Of a stretch of 22,421 nucleotides of DNA, positions 1 to 5,798 are shown piece after piece. Within the stretch, counting starts at the first letter, position 1, and the number at the start of each line of letters is the position of its first letter. Origin of the DNA: Candidatus Segatella papionis (GTDB lineage Bacteria > Bacteroidota > Bacteroidia > Bacteroidales > Bacteroidaceae); contig DBLF01000048.1 of assembly GCA_002297965.1 (NCBI GenBank), positions 112,432 to 134,852 on the forward strand. The letters run 5' to 3'. The notes under the pieces are model-generated. The model was not told where the DNA came from. It searched no databases and worked only from the letters and a program-made list of their open reading frames with translations. The translations under genes were made by a program, and so were the position numbers.

Positions 1-716
1 GACTCCAAGCGTACCTCGTAGTTGTCTGGCTTAGGATTGGTGTTGAAGGCAGACTGAGGGATGGTTACCTCTGGATACTGCAAGGCAAAAGCCTCGCCGT
101 CCTTAGGGAACTTCATAGCCAAACCGCTTGGCATAGTAGTTACTTCGTTCCACTGGATGTTGATCTGCTTCTCGTCGATAGGAGCAGAGAATGGAGCCAT
201 AGCCTTGGTTTGTGGCATACCTGTTACCTCTGAGATATAGCTGTTAGCCTTGTATTCTTTGCCATCGGCTGTTGTTCCTGCTGTAGGGTGATAAATTACG
301 AGCAAGTAGCCATTGCCAAACTGGTCTGCTTGGTATTGGTTCTGGAACTTTCCATGGCCATAGTTTGGGTGACAGTGGATACAGCTTGTGCGAACCCATG
401 CAGGGCCAAGACCCTTACGTGGAGCCTCTGTAATGGTGTAAAGGTGCTCGAAGAAATCCTCACCTTTGTTGAAGCTGGTAGAGAGTCCTTGGTTGGTTGT
501 AGCTGGGGTTTCTGCAGAGTAGCTCATGCCCTCGTCAGTACCAAGCTCACCACCTGGATACCATTCTGAAGCTTCGAACACATCGTTTGCTTTACCAAAC
601 TGAGATTCATCCTTAAGCTTGTCGTTGTTTACGACATTCTCGTCATCAGAGCAAGATGCCATTGGCAAGACTAACAAGCCAAGCAATAACAATTTGCTAA
701 TTCTTAAAACTTTCAT
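1..716 (-). CDS. Di-heme oxidoreductase-like lipoprotein (DUF1111 family), partial
   Basis: Only about 238 N-terminal residues lie in the window; the C-terminus runs off the left edge. The start at 716 gives a lipoprotein signal peptide ending LPMASC (Cys22), followed by SDDEN, an acidic run of the kind that sends Bacteroidota lipoproteins to the cell surface. A cytochrome c haem-binding motif CIHCH lies at residues 112-116 in the context GPAWVRTSCIHCHPNYGHG, which resembles the first haem site of the DUF1111 'thiol oxidoreductase'/di-heme family; a second site would be expected beyond the edge. It is the third gene after porin and imelysin. DUF1111 proteins often neighbour imelysins in iron-regulated clusters (family knowledge). 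The electron donor and substrate cannot be told from sequence; a role in surface redox chemistry of iron is an inference. Family assignment is fairly sure, function is not. Confidence 0.8.
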   Translation of the reverse strand, partial: MKVLRISKLLLLGLLVLPMASCSDDENVVNNDKLKDESQFGKANDVFEASEWYPGGELGTDEGMSYSAETPATTNQGLSTSFNKGEDFFEHLYTITEAPRKGLGPAWVRTSCIHCHPNYGHGKFQNQYQADQFGNGYLLVIYHPTAGTTADGKEYKANSYISEVTGMPQTKAMAPFSAPIDEKQINIQWNEVTTMPSGLAMKFPKDGEAFALQYPEVTIPQSAFNTNPKPDNYEVRLE

Positions 717-774
717 AATGTATTTTGTTTGTAAAAAATATACGAACTGATTCTGTTTCTTTTAAATGCGGATA

Positions 775-806
775 GCACCTTGCCTATTTTGTGATAGGCA
801 AGATGC
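775..806 (-). other. Intercistronic stem-loop between imelysin and di-heme genes
   Basis: CTTGCCTAT (779-787) pairs with ATAGGCAAG (794-802) around a 6-nt loop, and GCA/TGC extends the stem beyond one mismatch. On the transcribed minus strand no U-run follows, so it looks more like an RNA-stabilising or processing hairpin, or a partial terminator, than a full intrinsic terminator. It sits in the 119-bp gap (717-835) between two genes expected to share a transcript. Confidence 0.5.
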
Positions 807-835
807 TCCCTTTATGTATGTACGGTATGAAATGC

Positions 836-2089
836 TTATTCTGGGTTTACCTCGTCGAACTTCTTGCCCCATACAGTACTTACATACTTAACGAATGGGT
901 AAGGCATACCACCAATCTTGCTGATTGCGTTCTCGATAGCAGCCTCTACAGCCTGACCTTCAGCAGAGGCATTGTCCTGGAAGAACTTGTGGAAGCTGTA
1001 CTGAGCGTTTGAGCTCTTACCGTTTGTGCCACCATACCAAAGGTTCTCGATAGAACGAATGTTGTTCTGGAAGTCGGTGATAGAGTTGTAGCTATATGGA
1101 GACTCTACGTAGCTGATGTCACCAGCCTGGAATGGGTTAGCGATCTTGGCTGTACCAACCTCGTTGGCGATACCCCAAGCAGAACCTTCTTCCAAAGATA
1201 GAAGCTGCTGGATAGCTGCCTTCAATGTAGCGAACTTACTGATAGAGGTGTTGCCTGCGTTCTTCAAGTTGGCTGCATAAGTCTGGTTCTTGTCTGTCAA
1301 GTACTCAAGACCTGCTGCCTTTACTGCTGCAAGACGAGAAGCGTTAGGATTCTCAGACCAAGCTACCTCCAACTCATATACGTGGTTAACCAAGTCCTCG
1401 ATAACAGCCTCTGCATACTTCAACTCCTCAGAACCCTTAACGTCTGTAAAGCCATTGTATGTATCGTTACCCTTGAACTCAGCAACCTTACGTGGCTGAC
1501 CATCACGGAAGAGGATGAACTCGAGAGCGTGGAAACCGAGGATAGATGCGTCATCAAGTGCCTCGTCGCTGAACTGACCTGTAGCGAAGTAGCTGTGGAG
1601 AAGTGTGCGGTTCAATGGCCATGAGTCGATATGTGGGTCGATGTCAAAGTCAGAAGCAGCACCACCGAGGAAAGACTCGCTCTTCTCCCACAATGCACGT
1701 GCATCCTTGAATGCTGCACAAGCGTTGTTGATGTTGTCCTGTGTCAAGTTGTCTGTATCTACACTCTTAGGAAGAGCAGTGTGCAGTTTCTCTACTGCAT
1801 CTGCCAAACTCTTGTATGTTGGCTGGATTGTGTTGTCAACAGCATTTTCGCATACGTTCTTCAAGTAAGTTTCCTGCTCCTCGTTCAAATTTGCGCTATT
1901 TACTTTAGCGTAAGCCTTGCGGAGAGCGTTGCAAAGCTGATCGCAGGCATCCATTGCATCCTGACCATAAGCCTTGTTTGAAAAGTCTGTGTTGTCAACA
2001 GGATCGTCATCGCTGCTGCATGATGTGAAACCTAATGGCAACATGAAGGCTGCCATGAGCATTACTGCACTTTTAAATACCTTTTTCAT
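836..2089 (-). CDS. Imelysin family lipoprotein (peptidase M75-like / IrpA-like)
   Basis: A 417-residue surface lipoprotein. The signal peptide ends LGFTSC (Cys24) followed by SSDDDP, a surface-export-type acidic tail. The imelysin signature GxHxxE is present as GFHALE at residues 185-190. The preceding segment (around 134-160: W-SESFLGG, then DIDPHIDSWPLN) is the other conserved family stretch. Imelysin proteins adopt a two-bundle helical fold related to EfeO and are associated with iron or metal acquisition; peptidase activity is doubtful for most members (family knowledge). It lies 70 bp downstream of the porin and upstream of the di-heme lipoprotein on the same strand, so an operon handling a metal or metal complex at the surface is likely (inference). 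Length is normal for the Bacteroidota form. The ligand is unknown. Confidence 0.9.
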   Translation of the reverse strand: MKKVFKSAVMLMAAFMLPLGFTSCSSDDDPVDNTDFSNKAYGQDAMDACDQLCNALRKAYAKVNSANLNEEQETYLKNVCENAVDNTIQPTYKSLADAVEKLHTALPKSVDTDNLTQDNINNACAAFKDARALWEKSESFLGGAASDFDIDPHIDSWPLNRTLLHSYFATGQFSDEALDDASILGFHALEFILFRDGQPRKVAEFKGNDTYNGFTDVKGSEELKYAEAVIEDLVNHVYELEVAWSENPNASRLAAVKAAGLEYLTDKNQTYAANLKNAGNTSISKFATLKAAIQQLLSLEEGSAWGIANEVGTAKIANPFQAGDISYVESPYSYNSITDFQNNIRSIENLWYGGTNGKSSNAQYSFHKFFQDNASAEGQAVEAAIENAISKIGGMPYPFVKYVSTVWGKKFDEVNPE

Positions 2090-2159
2090 TGTAATTTAAA
2101 ATGTTATGTTAATGATATGTTTACTTTCTTTTTTATCTTCTAGGAGATATGCAGCCTGT

Positions 2160-3461
2160 TTAGAGGAACCATCCCTCGTAAGCTACGCCAATATTGATTG
2201 CAGGCTCGTTGTTGTACTGGCTCTTCAAGAAACGGTGTGAGTACTCTGCCTTTACTACAATCTGCTTTACTGGATAGTAGTTGATACCCACTGCCATACG
2301 CTTTACGTTGGTATAGTCGTAAGCTGTATTCTTGGTCTTTGATGCGTATGGGTTGTAGTGCTCATATCGACCGAAAAGATACAGTTTTTGCTTGTCTTGG
2401 CGGAGTTTCTCAATCTGTGAGAAAATATTGTAACCAGCCTCGATGCCATACGCAAATGCATTCTTACTTACGAATGCTGAGTGATGGAATGGAGAAAGAC
2501 CATTCAAACGGTTGGTGAAGTACTTCAACTGCTTGGCATCGCTCAGATAACCATAGTCAGCCTGTCCACGTACAATCCAGTTGTGGTCGTTGTAAGTGAA
2601 ATCGATGGCACCGATGGCTACGACACCTTTGTACTTAGACTCAGCACCATCTTTATTGTTAGGGTAGGAGTTACCGATGGCATGACCATAGTAGCCACTC
2701 AAACCGATGCGCAATCCTTTGATGCTATAGTTGTCGATGCGAAGTGCAGTACCATATTTAGTAGCAATCTCACCTTCTGTTGGTGTGCCAGGACCTTTGT
2801 TGATCCAACCCGTATTGGTGAAGTTATCTGAGTTCAAACCTGCCAAGAACTGCAATTCATATCTCCAATCCTTAGTGCGTCCCCAAAAACTAACACCTGT
2901 CTGATGCCATGTACTTGGTAGAACCGTGTTTTCGCCTTCTGGACGATAAACAGTAAAGAAGTTCAATGGCTCGTGGTATGCGTTGTTCAAACCAACAGGA
3001 ACAACGATGTGACCAGCCTTGATGTTTGCCCAGCGAGCAAATGATTTCTGAATCCAGAACTGCTCGAGCTCAACCTCGCCGCCTTTCTCGACTTCCTGTT
3101 CCCATTCGCCACCTTCTTCGTCTTCCTTCTCGTAAGCCATGCCTACACCGCCATGCTCGAACTCAATCTCAGTACCCATAGTCCAACCTTTACCAAAGTC
3201 GTAACCTAAATAGATTACTGCGTGAGGAATGTCGAAACGACCGTGACTAGGGTCATTCTTGTGTTCGTCAGCCAAACTGTAACGGCTAACATGGTCGCTA
3301 TAAAAGTTGCGGCTCATTGCCACCTCGCCGTATCCACCTACGCTGAGGCGCTTGCCATTGACGTGCTGCATCACGCTATCAGCAGCAACAACCTGTGCGC
3401 TAGCAGTTGCCAAACCAGCAACCAAAGCTGCGGACATCAATCCAATTCTTAAACTGTTCAT
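2160..3461 (-). CDS. Outer-membrane porin-like beta-barrel protein
   Basis: A 433-residue protein with a signal peptide (residues 1-22, ending ATASA before QVV), then alternating amphipathic strands rich in Gly, Tyr and Trp and a C-terminal aromatic end (YEGWFL), as expected of a 16- to 18-strand porin inserted by BAM. Segments such as SVGGYGEVAMSRNF, GTEIEFEH and LRIGLSGYYGHAIG fit barrel strands. Residues 111-133 are very acidic (12 Asp/Glu in 23), probably an extracellular or constriction loop. It is the first gene after a long leader and precedes imelysin and a di-heme protein, so it may pass the ions or small complexes that those proteins capture or convert (inference). It resembles porins found beside imelysin genes in Bacteroidales; the exact family (phosphate-selective porin-like or other) is uncertain. 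Confidence 0.8.
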   Translation of the reverse strand: MNSLRIGLMSAALVAGLATASAQVVAADSVMQHVNGKRLSVGGYGEVAMSRNFYSDHVSRYSLADEHKNDPSHGRFDIPHAVIYLGYDFGKGWTMGTEIEFEHGGVGMAYEKEDEEGGEWEQEVEKGGEVELEQFWIQKSFARWANIKAGHIVVPVGLNNAYHEPLNFFTVYRPEGENTVLPSTWHQTGVSFWGRTKDWRYELQFLAGLNSDNFTNTGWINKGPGTPTEGEIATKYGTALRIDNYSIKGLRIGLSGYYGHAIGNSYPNNKDGAESKYKGVVAIGAIDFTYNDHNWIVRGQADYGYLSDAKQLKYFTNRLNGLSPFHHSAFVSKNAFAYGIEAGYNIFSQIEKLRQDKQKLYLFGRYEHYNPYASKTKNTAYDYTNVKRMAVGINYYPVKQIVVKAEYSHRFLKSQYNNEPAINIGVAYEGWFL

Positions 3462-3507
3462 CTTTGTATTTTGAAATTTTTGTTATCTTTTTATCTTTTT
3501 CCTTAAA

Positions 3508-3543
3508 TCCTATATTTAGGAACTCGTCCTATCTCTCTTAGGA
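3508..3543 (-). repeat. Two tandem TTCCTA...TAGGA stem-loops before the porin start
   Basis: Read on the minus strand, TTCCTAAGAGAGATAGGA is followed after a few bases by TTCCTAAATATAGGA. Each is a short inverted repeat, and together they form a direct repeat in the porin 5' leader, about 50-80 nt upstream of its ATG. Possible operator, RNA hairpins or protein-binding RNA sites. Confidence 0.4.
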
Positions 3544-3565
3544 ACGGAATATATTTTTTATATAT

Positions 3566-3727
3566 GAAAAAGAAAAGAGGCGCGGATATCTGCTTGCGAT
3601 CTCGACATTAGAGACCTAGTATCTCCTCAAAGCTTGATGGCTCGTTAAAAGCTGTCTTGCTAATAAGGAATTACGCAGCTCTGCCGCTCGGGAGTGGCAA
3701 TCATCACCGCGCTCTTTCTCGATTTCG
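3566..3727 (-). ncRNA. Candidate structured leader RNA or small RNA upstream of the porin operon
   Basis: Transcription from the minus promoter at 3732-3762 should begin near 3725. The RNA would almost at once reach AAGAGCGCGG (3716-3707), which can pair with CCGCGcCTCTT (3585-3575, one bulged C): 10 pairs that could be extended. U-rich TTTTCTTTTT (about 3576-3567) follows directly. The roughly 120 enclosed nt hold further hairpins: GCCACT/AGCGGC with loop CCCG (in 3682-3698), AGCTG/CAGCT (around 3650-3680), TCAA/TTGA (3627-3637) and GAGAT/GTCTC (3611-3625). The layout fits either a riboswitch/attenuator or a free ~160-nt sRNA ended by a terminator. It does not match the cobalamin, TPP, FMN, Moco, fluoride or SAM consensus as I remember them. 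Confidence 0.5.
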
Positions 3728-3731
3728 GGTG

Positions 3732-3762
3732 CAAAGGTACGATGTTTTAAAATTTCTTGCAA
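3732..3762 (-). promoter_or_regulatory. Promoter of the porin-imelysin-diheme operon
   Basis: On the minus strand TTG (3760-3762, within TTGCAAG) lies 20 bp upstream of TACCTTTG (3732-3739), matching the Bacteroidota primary-sigma pattern TTTG/TTG-N19-21-TAnnTTTG. The predicted start near 3725 gives a 5' untranslated region of about 265 nt. Confidence 0.75.
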
Positions 3763-3811
3763 TACTTAAAAGTTGGTAAACTCGGGCATCCCCATTTCTA
3801 GGTATTGCAAG
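3756..3811. promoter_or_regulatory. Inverted repeat holding both -33 elements of the divergent promoters
   Basis: CTTGCAATAC (3756-3765) and GTATTGCAAG (3802-3811) form a perfect 10-bp inverted repeat around 36 bp. Each arm contains the -33 TTG of one divergent promoter. The interior holds ATCCCCAT and ATTTCTAGGTATT, motifs seen again at 4975-5056. A regulator bound here could act on both transcription units. Confidence 0.55.
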
Positions 3812-3835
3812 TTTCGAAACTTTTTTGTAAATTTG
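3805..3835 (+). promoter_or_regulatory. Promoter of the hemerythrin-LuxR regulator gene
   Basis: TTG (3805-3807) is followed after exactly 20 bp by TAAATTTG (3828-3835), a full Bacteroidota promoter. The start is expected near 3842, giving a leader of about 77 nt. The -33 element overlaps the 13-bp motif ATTTCTAGGTATT (3794-3806). Confidence 0.75.
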
Positions 3836-3854
3836 CAGCCGAATAAGAAACATT

Positions 3855-3908
3855 ATGAATGTTCTTGATTATAAGGATGTTTTTCAACTAGGTACAGAAC
3901 TTAATTAA
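3855..3908 (+). CDS. Possible 17-codon upstream ORF
   Basis: ATG at 3855 opens a short frame (MNVLDYKDVFQLGTELN) ending in TAA at 3906-3908, 10 nt before the regulator's ATG and in a different frame. It lies wholly within the predicted leader of that gene. It could be a leader peptide that couples or limits translation, or chance. No homology is recognised. Confidence 0.25.
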   Translation: MNVLDYKDVFQLGTELN

Positions 3909-3918
3909 GTACAAGAAG

Positions 3919-4875
3919 ATGAAGAATCAAAAGATGTATGAGGCTGACGACAAAATGATCGGCATCATCAGAGACAACTACAACATCTTGCAGAGCTTGG
4001 GTAGCTTCGGCATTAACCTGGGCTTCGGAGACAAGACCGTGAAGGAGGTATGCGATGAACAGAAGGTGGATACTTACACATTCCTTGCAGTAGTCAACTT
4101 CACTATCAATGGTTACAAGGAGTACGACAATGCCGACCGCTTGTCGCTGCCTACTCTTTTGCACTATCTAAGGGCATCCCATGCCTACTATATAGATTTC
4201 CAATTGCCTTTTATTCGCAAGGAGCTTGTCGAGGCTCTCGATGAGAACGATAATCTCGCCCGACTCATCCTCAAACTCTATGATGATTATGCTCATAGCA
4301 TCACCAATCACATGAAGTACGAGGAGAAAATGGTATTCCCTTATGTTCAGGCACTTATAGATGGCAATGCTAATTATAATTTCGATATAGAAACGTTTTC
4401 TAAGCATCATGTTCAGGTGGACCAAAAGTTGAAGGAGTTGAAGAGCATCATCATCAAATATTTACCTTCCGATGGTCTGCACAACAATCAGCTCAGTGCC
4501 ACCCTTTACGATATATATAATAATGAGGAATGGCTCACTCATCACTCCGAGGTGGAGGAGGAAATCTTTATTCCTGCCGTCAGAAATGCTGAGCGAAAAC
4601 TGAAGCAGAATGATGTCAGCGCCAAGATTTCCAATATGATTAACCAGACTCCGATGAGCGATGAGCAACTTAGCGATCGAGAGAAGGATGTCATCGTAGC
4701 CTTGGTTCAGGGAATGACCAACAAGGAGATTGCCGACCATCTTTTCATCTCCATCAATACGGTGATTACACACCGCAGAAATATCGCCCGAAAGCTTCAG
4801 ATTCACTCTCCGGCAGGTCTTACCATCTATGCTATCGTGAATAATTTGGTGGATATTTCTACGGTGAAACTATAG
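3919..4875 (+). CDS. Hemerythrin (RIC/YtfE-like) - LuxR-type HTH transcriptional regulator
   Basis: A 318-residue cytoplasmic protein in three parts. Residues about 12-65 resemble the ScdA/YtfE N-terminal domain (DUF542), but its CC pair is replaced (GINLGFGDKT). Residues about 80-225 are a hemerythrin-like four-helix bundle with a full set of candidate di-iron ligands in the RIC order: His88, His131 with Glu135 (HMKYE), His163/164, and His208/209 with Glu212/213. Residues 250-312 are a GerE/LuxR helix-turn-helix (LSDREKDVIVALVQG, NKEIADHLFIS, TVITHRRNI). RIC proteins respond to nitric oxide and oxidative damage of iron centres (family knowledge), so this is probably a di-iron sensor that binds DNA (inference). 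It diverges from the porin/imelysin operon through a shared control region and ends before a bidirectional terminator. Architecture is sure; the signal is not. Confidence 0.88.
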   Translation: MKNQKMYEADDKMIGIIRDNYNILQSLGSFGINLGFGDKTVKEVCDEQKVDTYTFLAVVNFTINGYKEYDNADRLSLPTLLHYLRASHAYYIDFQLPFIRKELVEALDENDNLARLILKLYDDYAHSITNHMKYEEKMVFPYVQALIDGNANYNFDIETFSKHHVQVDQKLKELKSIIIKYLPSDGLHNNQLSATLYDIYNNEEWLTHHSEVEEEIFIPAVRNAERKLKQNDVSAKISNMINQTPMSDEQLSDREKDVIVALVQGMTNKEIADHLFISINTVITHRRNIARKLQIHSPAGLTIYAIVNNLVDISTVKL

Positions 4876-4935
4876 TGTTTCCATCCTTTAAGATTGGATT
4901 TAGTAAGAATTAGAAAGATATTTTATCAAAATAAC

Positions 4936-4968
4936 AAAGCCTTCCTCATCGTAAATGGGGAAGGCTTT
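4936..4968. terminator. Bidirectional intrinsic terminator
   Basis: AAAGCCTTCC (4936-4945) and GGAAGGCTTT (4959-4968) form a 10-bp stem with a 13-nt loop. The outer A/T pairs give a short U-rich end on either strand. It lies between two convergent genes, 60 bp past the hemerythrin-LuxR stop. Confidence 0.7.
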
Positions 4969-4974
4969 ATCATT

Positions 4975-5056
4975 ATTTCTAGGTATTATCCTGTTTGTAT
5001 CCCCACAAATGGGGATGTAAATACCTATTTTAGGTATCCCCATAAGAGGGGATGAT
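4975..5056. repeat. Cluster of nested palindromes (TAGGTATT/AATACCTA and ATCCCCA/TGGGGAT)
   Basis: In order: TAGGTATT (4980-4987), ATCCCCA-caaa-TGGGGAT (about 4999-5016), AATACCTA-ttt-TAGGTAT (about 5020-5037) and ATCCCC-ataaga-GGGGAT (about 5036-5053). ATTTCTAGGTATT (4975-4987) is an exact 13-bp copy of 3794-3806 in the divergent promoter region, where ATCCCCAT also occurs next to it. Because it lies between the 3' ends of two regulator genes, it may be an operator cluster, RNA structure at the 3' ends, or a small-RNA locus. Confidence 0.55.
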
Positions 5057-5075
5057 GAAGGGTTATTGACGAATT

Positions 5076-5729
5076 TTAGATTTTATTGATATCCACATAA
5101 CCATGCATCACGGCATAAATGGTGAGTGAAGAGACGCTTTTTAGCCCTAATTTCTCCTGAATATTCTTGCGATGGGTGATGACGGTGGTCAGTCCGATGC
5201 AGAGTTGGTCGGCTATCTCCTTGTTGATTTTGCCTTGTGCCACCAGTGAAAGCACCTCAATTTCTCTATCTGTAAGTCCTTTTTCCTTTGAGGATGAACC
5301 TTCCATTTGTGGAATGTGCTCTCCGTGTGGGTGTCCGGAACGTTGCAAACTGACTATTTCCTTGATGAGTTGTGCCTCTGGTACATTGGTGCAGATGCAG
5401 TGGAACCCCTGGAGTTGAGAGTTGGGGTCGTTGCTTGGGGTGAGCACGATGGTATGATGGCGATGCTTCTCGTCGATGAAGAAGTTGCGATGTGCCAATG
5501 CCTGGTGCATCGATACAAAGTAATGCATGAAATGTTCGGGCGCATTTGACTCGAACTCGCCAAATGTACCGAAAATTTGCACCTTAATCATAGGCATAGC
5601 GCTCTCCAACAGTCCTTTTAGTCCGATGGCGGCAAGCGTGTTGTTTTCTACGATAGCCAGTTCTGGCATTTTTCTTGTCTTATCAGACATCTGTTTGCCT
5701 GCCATGGCTTTCATCATTTCTTCGTTCAT
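5076..5729 (-). CDS. LuxR-type regulator with receiver-like N-terminus
   Basis: A 217-residue protein. Residues 151-214 are a GerE/LuxR helix-turn-helix (LTDREIEVLSLVAQG, NKEIADQLCIG, TTVITHRKNI, SLTIYAVMHGYVDI), closely similar to the HTH of the hemerythrin regulator that faces it. Residues about 21-125 begin like a receiver (PELAIVENNTLAAIGLKGLLE), but where the phospho-acceptor Asp should follow the third strand there is HYFVSMHQAL, so phosphorylation is doubtful. The region is His-rich (HRHH at 89-92, GHPHGEH at 132-138), which might bind metal or haem (inference). The start at 5729 has a purine-rich AAGG about 13 nt upstream. It lies 67 bp after the phospholipase D-like gene on the same strand and could be co-transcribed with it or have its own promoter. 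Confidence 0.8.
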   Translation of the reverse strand: MNEEMMKAMAGKQMSDKTRKMPELAIVENNTLAAIGLKGLLESAMPMIKVQIFGTFGEFESNAPEHFMHYFVSMHQALAHRNFFIDEKHRHHTIVLTPSNDPNSQLQGFHCICTNVPEAQLIKEIVSLQRSGHPHGEHIPQMEGSSSKEKGLTDREIEVLSLVAQGKINKEIADQLCIGLTTVITHRKNIQEKLGLKSVSSLTIYAVMHGYVDINKI

Positions 5730-5785
5730 CTTTTTCTTACCTTATTATATAATTATATATTATAGGAATATAATCTATTCTGGGA

Positions 5786-5798
5786 AATATCTGATATT
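5786..5798. promoter_or_regulatory. Palindrome AATATCTGATATT upstream of the LuxR-type gene
   Basis: A perfect 13-bp odd palindrome about 57 bp before the 5729 start codon and overlapping the phospholipase D-like stop codon. TATAGGAA occurs at 5761-5768 and again at 5798-5805. Possible operator; no clear TAnnTTTG element is visible in the 67-bp gap. Confidence 0.3.

Noticed and set aside
775..806. Stem-loop as a full terminator ending the imelysin transcript
   Set aside because: No U-tract follows on the minus strand and no new TAnnTTTG promoter is evident before the di-heme gene, so co-transcription is more likely.
3566..3727. Cobalamin, TPP, FMN, Moco, fluoride or SAM riboswitch
   Set aside because: Short resemblances (for example GCCACT or AGGAGA) are present, but the required conserved cores are not in order. 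I keep it as an unassigned structured RNA.
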